From Deltaproteobacteria bacterium (GTDB lineage Bacteria; Myxococcota; Myxococcia; Myxococcales; 40CM-4-68-19), in NCBI GenBank assembly GCA_005879805.1, contig VBKL01000101.1:1-44931 (forward strand): a stretch of 44,931 nucleotides of DNA, read 5' to 3'. The position numbers were made by a program, and so were the translations under genes. Positions 11,041-18,069 of this stretch are shown here, in pieces; position 1 is the stretch's first letter, and the number at the start of each line of letters is the position of its first letter. Under the pieces are notes generated by a model. It had not been told where the DNA came from. It saw only the letters and a program-made list of their open reading frames with translations, and did no database searches.

Positions 11041-11673
11041 TCAAACCCGCTTGTAGACTGCGAGGCGACGTTCGGCCTGCGTGACCGGAAGCTTGTAGGC
11101 CAGCTCCTGCTGCAGCACGAGATCCTCGGGTGGCGTGGGAAGCGGCTCGCTCGGCCCCAGCATGCAGAAGACGAGACCGCCGGGGAGCACGTAGTGCTCG
11201 GCCAAAGGCAGCCACTGCTGCGGCGACGATACCGCCCGCGCGACCGCCGAATGCACCCGCGACAATCCCTCGGCCGCGGGGTTCCCGGAGAGGCGCAGCG
11301 CGATGGCCTGGACGCCGGTCAGCCGGGTCTCCGCGATGAAGTTCTTGAGGAAGGCGATCTTCTTCTGTGACGAGTCGACGAGCAGCACTTCGACGTCGGG
11401 CCGCGCGACCCGGACCGGAAGCCCTGGGAAGCCTCCACCGGTCCCGGCGTCGAGCAGGGTCCCTTTGGGAACGAGGGGCGCGAGAGCCAGTGAATCGAGG
11501 AGGTGCTTCTCGACCACCTCGATGGGATCGGTGATGGCGGTCAGGTTGACCGACTTGTTCCACTTCAGGAGCACATCCACGTGGCGGGCCAGCAGGGCGC
11601 GCTGCTCGGCATCGAGTCGCAAGCCGATGGTCGCGGCTCCGTCCTCGAGGATCTTCAAGTGCTCGGGCTTCAT
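11041..11673 (-). CDS. rsmG: 16S rRNA (guanine-527-N7)-methyltransferase RsmG (GidB)
   Basis: SAM-dependent methyltransferase that modifies G527 of 16S rRNA. The 210-residue protein has the N-terminal helices with LLKWNKSVNLTAITDP and the HLLDSLALAP motif. The SAM-binding loop is LLDAGTGGGFPGLPVRVARP, followed by the acidic strand VEVLLVDSSQKKIAFL. It is full length. It lies upstream of parA, the usual rsmG-parA-parB order. The mnmG gene that often precedes it is absent, and the preceding 170 bases are filled by a tandem pair of an intergenic repeat (see 11680-11853). The ATG lies only a few bases after the repeat hairpin. Confidence 0.95.
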   Translation of the reverse strand: MKPEHLKILEDGAATIGLRLDAEQRALLARHVDVLLKWNKSVNLTAITDPIEVVEKHLLDSLALAPLVPKGTLLDAGTGGGFPGLPVRVARPDVEVLLVDSSQKKIAFLKNFIAETRLTGVQAIALRLSGNPAAEGLSRVHSAVARAVSSPQQWLPLAEHYVLPGGLVFCMLGPSEPLPTPPEDLVLQQELAYKLPVTQAERRLAVYKRV

Positions 11674-11679
11674 ATTATC

Positions 11680-11767
11680 GGGGGGCCGGCTCCGCCCGCC
11701 CCCCGTACCCCCGCGGTCCGCCGCCGGGCACCCACGAGACCCGTCGTCGGCCCTTCTTTAGCTTCCA
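11680..11767 (-). repeat. Intergenic repeat family A, copy 1
   Basis: Copy of an approximately 80-bp G+C-rich repeat located just upstream of rsmG and read on the same strand. It ends in a strong hairpin with a 7-bp stem (GGGGGGC with GCCCCCC, 11680-11686 and 11698-11704), one mismatch, a 3-bp inner stem and a 3-base loop. The core reads gggccgacgacgggtctcgt in the gene direction. It matches copy 2 in tandem and copy 3 at 28416-28496. Confidence 0.85.
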
Positions 11768-11780
11768 AGTCCGCGATGAC

Positions 11781-11853
11781 TCCGCCGCCCCGCACCCCCG
11801 CGGGCCGCCGCCGGGAACCCACGAGACCTATCGTCGGCCCTTCTCTAGCTTCC
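11781..11853 (-). repeat. Intergenic repeat family A, copy 2
   Basis: Second, more diverged copy, about 95-100 bp from copy 1 in the same orientation. It shares the gggccgacga start, the ggtctcgtgggt block and the cccggcggcggcccgcgggg block. The terminal hairpin is degraded. The segment before the core, ggaagctaragaagggccga, is common to copies 1 and 2. Confidence 0.8.
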
Positions 11854-12069
11854 ACGTCGGCCATGGCTCCGGATGGCTTCCTCTACTTCCGCCGCATGCT
11901 CGGAGAGGTACTTGTCGACCTGCTCGTCGGTGAGATCGAGGTCGCGCAGGACACCTTCATAGAGCCCCTGCGCCTTCGTTTGATCGTCCCCCTTTCGGCG
12001 CTGCAGCAGCGCCTTGAGCACGGCGGCGCCGAGGATGGGGTTCTTGCGCGGCTTGCCGGTCCCGCCCAT
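11845..12069 (-). CDS. Small hypothetical protein downstream of yidC
   Basis: A 74-residue reading frame that starts 3 bases after the yidC stop on the same strand. The sequence looks like a folded helical peptide, with a basic N-terminal half (GKPRKNP, then LLQRRKGDDQTKAQGLYE) and an acidic second half (LDLTDEQVDKYLSEHAAEVEEAI). It does not resemble Jag, the usual protein encoded after yidC. Its 3' end runs into repeat family A. I do not recognise a family. The close coupling to yidC and a plausible amino acid composition support a real gene, but only moderately. Confidence 0.5.
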   Translation of the reverse strand: MGGTGKPRKNPILGAAVLKALLQRRKGDDQTKAQGLYEGVLRDLDLTDEQVDKYLSEHAAEVEEAIRSHGRRGS

Positions 12070-12072
12070 CGG

Positions 12073-13809
12073 TCAGGCCCGCCGCGGAGAGACTTCCACC
12101 GTCTGCCGGCTCGCCCGCGAAGAAGGAGACTCCTTCGAACGCCCGGGCGGACTCGCGCTGGCGCCAGGATCCTTCGGCGTCCGCATCGACCGGCGCAGGT
12201 AGATCTGCTGGATGATGGAAAGGATGTTGTTGACGAAAATGTAGAGCGTCAGGCCCGAAGGCAGGTTGAGCATGAGCACCGAGAAGAACAGGCTCATGGC
12301 GTAGCCCATCGTTTTCTGCCCCGGCTGGGACATGGGCGTCGGCGTCAGGACCTGGGTGAGGAGCATGGTGATCCCCATCGCCACCGGGAGGACGTAGTAG
12401 GGGTCCTTGGCGGTGAGATCCTCCAGCCAACCCGGGATGAACACGGAGTTGTAGAGATCGACCGAGACCTGGAGTGCGGTGTAGAGGGCGAGCCAGACGG
12501 GCATCTGGATGAGCATGGGCAGGCAGCTGCCCATCGGGTTCACCCCGTGCTCCTTGAAGAGCTTCATCTGCTCGACGTTCATCCGCTGCTGATCGCCGGC
12601 GTACTTCTTCTTCAGCTCTTCGATCTGCGGCTGCAGGCGCTGCATCTCCTGCATGCTCTTCATCGACTTGTGCTGGAGCGGGAAGGTCAGGACCTTCACC
12701 GTCAGCGTGAGCAGGATGATGGAGATGCCCCAGTTGTGCGGCGGCACGACCCGGTGGAAGAACTTCATCACCGCGAGGAGCACGCTCGCGATCACCGACC
12801 AGAAGCCGAGATCGACCGACTCCTTCAAAGGAGCGGCGACGGCGGCGAGGTCATCCGGGTCCTTGGGGCCCGCGTAGACGATGAAAGACTGGTTGAAGGA
12901 GCGCCCCGAGGCGAGATCGACCGGCACCTCGACCGTGGAGATGAGCGGCCCGTCGCCGCGCGCTTCTAGATGACAGGTGGCCCCGGCGTTGGACGGCGGC
13001 ACCACCGCGCGGATGAAGTACTGCTCGTCGATGCCGGTGAAGGTAGCGGTACCCGGCCCGTCCCAGGTGGGCGTCTTCGCCCCCACCGCGATCCGCTCGA
13101 GCTTTCCACCCGCCTGGCAGATGGCACGGGCGGGAGCATTGGTGTGGCTCGAAAACCAGCCGCCGCCCGACCCCGACTCGCCCTCGCCGGTGGAGAGGAG
13201 GGCGAATTTCCCGGCGATCGGGTTCGCTGCCCGGAGGTCGACGGCGAGATCCAGACGGTACCTGGTCGCATCGAGCGAGAATGTCTTCTCGATGGTCACC
13301 CCACCTACCACTGCCCGGAAGACGGCGGACCGCTCGTCGGCGCGAACCACCGAATAGGCCGCGTTGGCACCGACGGCGTCGGCCCCATTGGCGGTACGGA
13401 CGGAGGAGGCGAGGGGAAACGGCTCGCCCGACTTGACCCGCACGAGCTCGATGGGGACGACGACGCCTTTCTCCCGCTTCTGGAACTTCTCGCCTCGCAG
13501 CTGCGCGGATTCCATCACCGCGCCGTCGGAAGAGAGGACGATCCGTAGCTTGTCCGAGAGCAGCTCGACCTTCCGGGTCGGCGGCCGGACCGCCTGGGCG
13601 GCGGGCGCCGGGGCGGTTGTTCCACGTGGAACAACGGCCGGCTCGGGCGTGACCGCGGGCGGCTGCTTCTCTGCCGGGGCGGTGGCCGCGGGCGTGGCCT
13701 GTTGGGTCCCGGCGGGGCGCGGCTTGGGCTGGAAGAAGACGCTCCACACGAGCGCCACGACCATGCACATGGCGACGGTGAGGAGGAGCCTTCGGTTCTG
13801 TTCGCTCAT
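12073..13809 (-). CDS. yidC: Membrane protein insertase YidC
   Basis: Inner-membrane insertase and chaperone for membrane proteins. The 578-residue protein has an N-terminal signal anchor ([19 protein letters not shown]) and a large periplasmic beta-domain (about residues 85-345). The conserved 60KD_IMP domain follows, with five hydrophobic segments (starting [20 protein letters not shown], then [19 protein letters not shown]). The C-terminal tail is basic. The ATG at 13809 overlaps the yidD stop (ATGA), so the two are translationally coupled. A perfect parS palindrome lies inside the coding sequence at 13618-13633, in the Pro/Ala-rich linker where sequence constraint is low. Confidence 0.96.
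   Translation of the reverse strand: MSEQNRRLLLTVAMCMVVALVWSVFFQPKPRPAGTQQATPAATAPAEKQPPAVTPEPAVVPRGTTAPAPAAQAVRPPTRKVELLSDKLRIVLSSDGAVMESAQLRGEKFQKREKGVVVPIELVRVKSGEPFPLASSVRTANGADAVGANAAYSVVRADERSAVFRAVVGGVTIEKTFSLDATRYRLDLAVDLRAANPIAGKFALLSTGEGESGSGGGWFSSHTNAPARAICQAGGKLERIAVGAKTPTWDGPGTATFTGIDEQYFIRAVVPPSNAGATCHLEARGDGPLISTVEVPVDLASGRSFNQSFIVYAGPKDPDDLAAVAAPLKESVDLGFWSVIASVLLAVMKFFHRVVPPHNWGISIILLTLTVKVLTFPLQHKSMKSMQEMQRLQPQIEELKKKYAGDQQRMNVEQMKLFKEHGVNPMGSCLPMLIQMPVWLALYTALQVSVDLYNSVFIPGWLEDLTAKDPYYVLPVAMGITMLLTQVLTPTPMSQPGQKTMGYAMSLFFSVLMLNLPSGLTLYIFVNNILSIIQQIYLRRSMRTPKDPGASASPPGRSKESPSSRASRQTVEVSPRRA
13618..13633. promoter_or_regulatory. parS site inside yidC
   Basis: Perfect 16-bp palindrome TGTTCCACGTGGAACA within the yidC coding sequence, encoding part of the linker VVPRGTT. 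It extends the 14-bp core found at 11011-11024 by one base on each side. Such intragenic parS sites near the origin are common in other bacteria. Confidence 0.88.
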
Positions 13810-14090
13810 GAGGGGATCCGCCTGGCACGCCTGGGAAGGGGAACCGGATCGAGCCCTCCCTCGGCCCAGGGATGGCAGCGGAGGAGTCGACGAATCGCCA
13901 GGATCGGCCCCACGAACGGCCCGCGCATCCGGATGGCCTCCACGGCGTACTGCGAACAACTCGGGTAATAGCGGCAAGCAGGCCCCAGCGCCGGGGAGAT
14001 GAGCCGCTGGTAGAGCCAGAGCAGGGCGAGGAGGGGGAACGCGAGCGCTCGCAAGAGGAGCGTCGGTGCGCGCGGAACCGGCTCGGTCAC
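13806..14090 (-). CDS. yidD: Membrane protein insertion efficiency factor YidD
   Basis: Small protein thought to assist YidC-mediated insertion. The 94-residue product has the family core [27 protein letters not shown] with its conserved cysteines, followed by [17 protein letters not shown]. An N-terminal amphipathic or hydrophobic helix ([18 protein letters not shown]) is present. It overlaps rnpA by 4 bases upstream and yidC by 4 bases downstream, so the three are coupled in one operon. Confidence 0.95.
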   Translation of the reverse strand: MTEPVPRAPTLLLRALAFPLLALLWLYQRLISPALGPACRYYPSCSQYAVEAIRMRGPFVGPILAIRRLLRCHPWAEGGLDPVPLPRRARRIPS

Positions 14091-14461
14091 CGCGAGCCTC
14101 CCGCGATCCGATCCCGGGCAGCGCGAAGGAAGGCCCGGAAGTCGGTCACCTCGGCCAGCACCGCCGATGCGCGGGCGACGAGCACCAGGTCCACGGCGGG
14201 GAGGCCCGCGATCTCGTGCCGGATCGCCTCCCGGAGCTTGCGCTTCACGCGGTTGCGGACCACGGCGCCTCCCACCTTGGACGAGACCGTAATGCCGACC
14301 CGCGCGAGGATCCTCCCCGTTTCGGCTCCCTCCCGGGGCCGCCAGGTGGCGGCGAGCGGGCCGTCGACGAAGCCCGGTCCGCCGCGCACGGCCAGGAACT
14401 CGCCGCGCCGGCGCAAGCGAGACGACCGGGGAAAGGAGAAGGATTCTGGGGCTTCTGCCAC
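14087..14461 (-). CDS. rnpA: Ribonuclease P protein component
   Basis: Protein subunit of RNase P, which matures the 5' ends of tRNAs. The 124-residue protein has the N-terminal pattern SRLRRRGEF and the signature [15 protein letters not shown] (about residues 66-80), which contacts the RNA. It lies between rpmH and yidD in the classic rpmH-rnpA-yidD-yidC order. The spacing to rpmH is 4 bases. Confidence 0.94.
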   Translation of the reverse strand: MAEAPESFSFPRSSRLRRRGEFLAVRGGPGFVDGPLAATWRPREGAETGRILARVGITVSSKVGGAVVRNRVKRKLREAIRHEIAGLPAVDLVLVARASAVLAEVTDFRAFLRAARDRIAGGSR

Positions 14462-14465
14462 GGCC

Positions 14466-14615
14466 CTACTTCTTCGCGGCGCTCACGACGAGGCGCTTGC
14501 GGCCCTTCGCACGACGCCGCTTGAGGACGTTGCGCCCCTGCTTGGTGCTCATCCGCTTGCGGAACCCGTGCTCCCGGTTGCGCCGGATCTTGCTCGGCTG
14601 GTAGGTGCGCTTCAC
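14466..14615 (-). CDS. rpmH: 50S ribosomal protein L34
   Basis: L34 is a small, very basic ribosomal protein. The 49-residue product, [20 protein letters not shown] and onward to the Lys/Arg-rich end, matches the family across its full length. The start is a GTG at 14615, because the homologous region begins with KRTYQPS; a longer upstream extension in the same frame has no family support. It is the first gene of the operon that reads toward parB, divergent from dnaA. Confidence 0.95.
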   Translation of the reverse strand: MKRTYQPSKIRRNREHGFRKRMSTKQGRNVLKRRRAKGRKRLVVSAAKK

Positions 14616-14675
14616 AGGGGCTACTCCGATACGGGCGGCGATTTCGCGCCCGAGGTCCAGAGAGAAAAGCGCGGC

Positions 14676-14704
14676 ACCTAAGCATGCGCGGCGCGGGGAG
14701 TCAA
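14676..14704 (-). promoter_or_regulatory. Candidate rpmH promoter
   Basis: On the minus strand, TTGACT is followed after 17 bases by TTAGGT, about 60 bases before the rpmH GTG. The -35 element matches five of six consensus bases; the -10 element is weak but resembles the TAGG-type -10 seen upstream of dnaA here. Confidence 0.4.
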
Positions 14705-14847
14705 GAAACGGCACCGCTCCGATCGCCGGTCGGGCGGAAGCCTGCCGCCGTGCGTCGGTCACGTGCCATCAACGTAGCTTTCGGGAGCGGATCGACGGTA
14801 TGGCTACCCCGATTCCCGCGTCGATCCGAGCACTTCCGAAGGCGGCC

Positions 14848-14877
14848 TTGATCCGTTTCGAACACCGGTGCTAGGTT
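14848..14877 (+). promoter_or_regulatory. Candidate dnaA promoter
   Basis: TTGATC, 18 bases, then TAGGTT, ending about 120 bases before the dnaA start. Both elements are partial matches to the sigma-70 consensus. Confidence 0.3.
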
Positions 14878-14998
14878 CCGCGACCGTTTTCACCGCGTCA
14901 TCTCGAGCGCGGAAAGGCCAAGCGATCCAATGCCTCCGGATCTCGACCGGGATCCTGAAGTGCCTGTGTACGCTCAGGTTTCTCGAGAAGGAGTCCCG

Positions 14999-16417
14999 AT
15001 GTCCGGCTCCTTGTCCACAGCTGTGGACAACTCTGTGGACGGTCCCTTCGACGCGACCGCGGAACAGGCCGCCCTCGACCTGTGGACGCGTGCGATCGAG
15101 CGGCTCCGCGGCAGGCTTTCCCGCCACACCTTCCAGACCTACTTCGAGCCCGTCCGGCCGCTCTCCTTGATCGGCGACGAGCTGACCCTCGCCCACTCGA
15201 GCAAGTTCATGATCGATTGGGTGCGGGACAACCTGCTCGACGTCCTGCTCCAGGATCTCGAGGCCCAGCGCGGGTCACCCTGCGCGGTGAGGTTCGTCGT
15301 CCGCGAGCGCCTCTCGGAAACGGGCGAGGAGCCGGACCCCGGTGGCCCCACGATTCCGGGCGACGTCCAGCGCGTCGCCGGCGTACCCGTCCGTCCGCCC
15401 AACATCAACGCGAAGTACACTTTCGACTCGTTCGTCGTCGGGCCCTCGAACCAGTTCGCGGTAGCCGCCTGCACCGCGGTCGCGAACGCCCCCGGCCGGG
15501 CCTACAACCCGCTTTTCCTCTACGGCGGCGTGGGGCTCGGCAAGACGCATCTCGTGCACGCGGTAGGGAACCACGCGCTGAAGGCGAATCCTGCCTGCCA
15601 CGTCGTGTACCTCTCGAGCGAGGCGTTTACGAACGACCTCATCCACGCGCTCGAGCAGCACAAGATGCCGGAGTTCCGCGCCCGCTACCGCGAGAAGTGC
15701 GACATCCTGCTGCTCGACGACATCCAGTTCCTCGGCAACAAGAAGCAGACGATGGAGGAGTTCTTCCACACCTTCAACGCGCTCCATGAAGCCGGAAAGC
15801 AGATCTTCGTCACCAGCGACAAGCTGCCGAACGAGATCGAGGGCTTCGAGGAGAGGCTGCGCTCCCGGTTCCAGTGGGGCCTCATCGCCGACATCCAGCC
15901 GCCCGAGGTGGAAACGCGGGTCGCGATCCTGAAAAAGAAGGCCGCGACCGACAACATCCATCTCCCCGACGACGTCGCGCTCTTCCTCGGCACCCATATC
16001 CGCTCGAACGTCCGCGAGCTCGAGGGTTCCCTCATCCGCCTTGCCGCCTACGCGTCGCTGACGCGGGCCGCGATCACCGTCGAGCTCGCCAAGGACGTCC
16101 TCAAAACCGTGCTCGTCGTACGCGGGGACAAGCCGGACGTGGAGCAGATCATCCGCGTCGTCGGTGAGGCCATGCAGGTTCGTCCGAACGACATCAAGGG
16201 CGACCGCAGGCAGCAGGGGATCGCCCGCGCCCGGCAGACTGCGATGTACCTCACGCGCAAGATCACCCACCTCAGCTATCCCGCCATCGGCGAGCGCTTC
16301 GGAGGCAAGGACCACTCGACGGTGATCAACGCGGAGCAGCGCATCACCCAGCTCATGGACGAGGACACCGAGCTCCGCGCGACGGTCGAGTCGCTGCTCC
16401 GCAGGCTCAATGGCTGA
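14999..16417 (+). CDS. dnaA: Chromosomal replication initiator DnaA
   Basis: AAA+ ATPase that opens the chromosomal origin. The 472-residue protein shows domain I (LWTRAIERLRGRLSRHTFQTYF), a linker, the AAA+ domain III beginning at KYTFDSFVVGPSNQFA with Walker A GGVGLGKTH and Walker B ILLLDDIQF, and DNA-binding domain IV with RQTAMYLTRKIT and the FGGKDHSTV signature. It is full length. I chose the ATG at 14999, which has an AGAAGGAG ribosome binding site, over an upstream ATG at 14930 that lacks one. Four DnaA boxes fall inside the first 30 codons, which suggests autoregulation or origin function. Confidence 0.97.
   Translation: MSGSLSTAVDNSVDGPFDATAEQAALDLWTRAIERLRGRLSRHTFQTYFEPVRPLSLIGDELTLAHSSKFMIDWVRDNLLDVLLQDLEAQRGSPCAVRFVVRERLSETGEEPDPGGPTIPGDVQRVAGVPVRPPNINAKYTFDSFVVGPSNQFAVAACTAVANAPGRAYNPLFLYGGVGLGKTHLVHAVGNHALKANPACHVVYLSSEAFTNDLIHALEQHKMPEFRARYREKCDILLLDDIQFLGNKKQTMEEFFHTFNALHEAGKQIFVTSDKLPNEIEGFEERLRSRFQWGLIADIQPPEVETRVAILKKKAATDNIHLPDDVALFLGTHIRSNVRELEGSLIRLAAYASLTRAAITVELAKDVLKTVLVVRGDKPDVEQIIRVVGEAMQVRPNDIKGDRRQQGIARARQTAMYLTRKITHLSYPAIGERFGGKDHSTVINAEQRITQLMDEDTELRATVESLLRRLNG
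15011..15089. promoter_or_regulatory. DnaA-box cluster within the dnaA 5' end
   Basis: TTGTCCACA (15011-15019) faces TGTGGACAA (15022-15030) as an inverted pair, followed by TGTGGACGG (15034-15042) and TGTGGACGC (15081-15089). The first two differ from the TTATCCACA consensus at one base. The cluster is inside the dnaA coding region, so it may be part of the origin or block dnaA expression when DnaA is bound. Confidence 0.75.
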
Positions 16418-16480
16418 CCCGGCACATGTCTGTGCGCAAGCCAGTGGAAAACCGAGCGTCCTTCCGTGTTGACCACCCAG

Positions 16481-16525
16481 GGACCGGTTGCTACACAGGC
16501 CACACACATCGGAACCGGTCCTTTT
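16481..16525 (+). terminator. Probable intrinsic terminator of dnaA
   Basis: Perfect 9-bp inverted repeat GGACCGGTT (16481-16489) and AACCGGTCC (16513-16521), directly followed by TTTT. It lies 64 bases after the dnaA stop. The 23-base loop is long for a terminator, and the hairpin could alternatively have a role at the origin. Confidence 0.5.
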
Positions 16526-16637
16526 CCCCAGGCTCTTTTCCGAACGATCTCCTTCGGGTCGCTACGCTCCCCACAAGCTCACAGGACTTACGACTACGAC
16601 GGGCTTCGCTAGTTCCTGATCAGAAAGGTTGACCGCG

Positions 16638-17561
16638 ATGGAGCTGCAGATCGGGATCGACGAGTTCTCCCGCGCCCTCTACCGGGCCCAGGGAATCGTC
16701 GAGAAGAAGAGCACGATGCCCATCCTCGCGAGCGTCCTCCTCGAGGCGACGACCGCGGAGAGCGGGCAGGGGCGGCTGCGAGTCTCCGCCTTCGATCTGG
16801 AGATCGGCGTCACGGGGACCCATCCGGCAGAGGTGCTCAAAGCAGGATCGGTCGCGCTCAAGCACAAGGAGCTCTACGACATCGTGCGCGCCTTGCCGGA
16901 GAAGACCACGGTCCTGCGGCGCGAGGCGAACAACCGGGTGCGCATCACGAGCGGAATGGCCGAGTTCAACATCGTCGGCCAGCCGGCCGAGGACTACCCT
17001 CCGTTCCCCCGTGCCGAGAAGGTATCGCTGGTCCCGGTCGATCCCGCCCAGCTTCTCGAGATGATCGAGAAGACCCAGTTCGCCATCTCCGCCGACGAGA
17101 CCCGGCACAACCTGAACGGCGTCTACTTCGAGGTCACCCAGGGCAACGTCCGGATGGTCGCAACCGATGGCCACCGGCTCTCGCTCATCGAGCGACCCGC
17201 GCCTGGAAACTTCAATCTCAAGAAAGGCGTCATCGTCCCGCGCAAGGGCCTCCTCGAGCTCAAGCGGCTTCTCGACGAGGACCACGAAGGACCCTGCGAG
17301 CTGGGCTTCACCGAAACTTCCGGGGTCTTCCAGCGCGGCGACTTGCAGATGGTGATGCGTCTCATCGACGGCATCTTCCCCGACTCGCTGCAGATCGGGT
17401 TCAACGCGCGCTACCTGATGGACGTCCTCACCGCCGTCGATGCGCCGCAGATGGACGTCGAGCTCTGCGACGAGCTCTCGCCGGGAGTCCTCAAGCCCAC
17501 TGGCCAGGCAGCGGGCGTAGCGTCCCGCTACACGGCAGTCATCATGCCGATGCGCATCTAG
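16638..17561 (+). CDS. dnaN: DNA polymerase III beta clamp with an internal deletion
   Basis: The beta clamp encircles DNA and tethers the replicative polymerase. The product has 307 residues, whereas the family has about 370. Domains 1 and 2 are intact (KKSTMPILASVLLEA, then the ATDGHRLSL segment). Domain 3 starts normally with RLIDGIFPD but then jumps straight to LQIGFNARYLMDVL and finishes with the normal C-terminus VIMPMRI. Roughly 65-70 residues that normally separate FPD from the IGFN motif are missing in frame (junction near 17382). The ATG at 16638 follows a GAAAGG ribosome binding site; a TTG at 16629 is an alternative. A clamp with this gap is unlikely to close. See findings. Confidence 0.95.
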   Translation: MELQIGIDEFSRALYRAQGIVEKKSTMPILASVLLEATTAESGQGRLRVSAFDLEIGVTGTHPAEVLKAGSVALKHKELYDIVRALPEKTTVLRREANNRVRITSGMAEFNIVGQPAEDYPPFPRAEKVSLVPVDPAQLLEMIEKTQFAISADETRHNLNGVYFEVTQGNVRMVATDGHRLSLIERPAPGNFNLKKGVIVPRKGLLELKRLLDEDHEGPCELGFTETSGVFQRGDLQMVMRLIDGIFPDSLQIGFNARYLMDVLTAVDAPQMDVELCDELSPGVLKPTGQAAGVASRYTAVIMPMRI

Positions 17562-17570
17562 GCGGGTACC

Positions 17571-18065
17571 TTGCGGACGTGGCTCGTGCTCGCGGCACTC
17601 CTCGGATCGCTCGGCGCGGATGCCAAGACGAAGACCAGGACGCCTTCGAAGCAGGATCCGCGCACGGTCGGGCTCGGGAGATCCTGCAAGAAGCGTTCGG
17701 ACTGCAAGGGACGCGGGCAGGTTTGCATCAAGCTGGCCGACGCGCACGGTCGGGAGCGGCCCGACGGGTTCTGCGCTCTTCCGTGCTTGCCGCTCGACAT
17801 GAGCCCGGCGAAACCGCCGCCTCCCGCGAAGACGGCTCGGGCTCCTGATGCCGGCGTCGTTGCCGCAGCGCCCGATGCAGGCGCTTCTTCCCGCGCGCAG
17901 CGTGCCGATGCAGGGGTGGCAACCGCGAGCGCGAAATCGCATCCAGCGACTGCCGCTGAGCTACGGGCGGAAGCGAAGAGAAAGCCGGCCCCGCGTTGCC
18001 CGCGCCGCTACCAATGCAGGAGCCAGGGTGCCGGCGTTCCGATCGATCTCTGCGTGAAGGAGTAG
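17571..18065 (+). CDS. Secreted Cys-containing hypothetical protein
   Basis: A 164-residue protein with a signal-peptide-like N-terminus (RTWLVLAALLGSLGADA). Next comes a cysteine cluster of the form SCKKRSDCKGRGQVC, then CALPC (about residues 38-73), which resembles small disulfide motifs common in secreted myxobacterial proteins. A long Ala/Pro-rich linker with recurrent PDAG elements follows, then a second Cys pair near the C-terminus (RCPRRYQC). The start is a TTG at 17571, 9 bases after dnaN. It sits between dnaN and recF, where no such gene is usual. Function unknown. Confidence 0.65.
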   Translation: MRTWLVLAALLGSLGADAKTKTRTPSKQDPRTVGLGRSCKKRSDCKGRGQVCIKLADAHGRERPDGFCALPCLPLDMSPAKPPPPAKTARAPDAGVVAAAPDAGASSRAQRADAGVATASAKSHPATAAELRAEAKRKPAPRCPRRYQCRSQGAGVPIDLCVKE

Positions 18066-18069
18066 GGCG

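Larger units (their letters stand above)
14616..14998. other. rpmH-dnaA divergent intergenic region
   Basis: This 383-base spacer separates the divergent rpmH and dnaA genes and holds no convincing gene. It contains candidate promoters in both directions (14676-14704 minus, 14848-14877 plus). A clear DnaA-box cluster is not in the spacer itself but just inside dnaA. It is somewhat less G+C-rich near 14770-14900. It belongs to the probable origin region together with the dnaA 5' end and the dnaA-dnaN gap. Confidence 0.6.

Noticed and set aside
11670..11864. Small minus-strand ORF within the family A tandem repeats
   Set aside because: It consists almost entirely of the repeat read in one frame; copy 3 is not translated in this frame, so it is not a conserved peptide.
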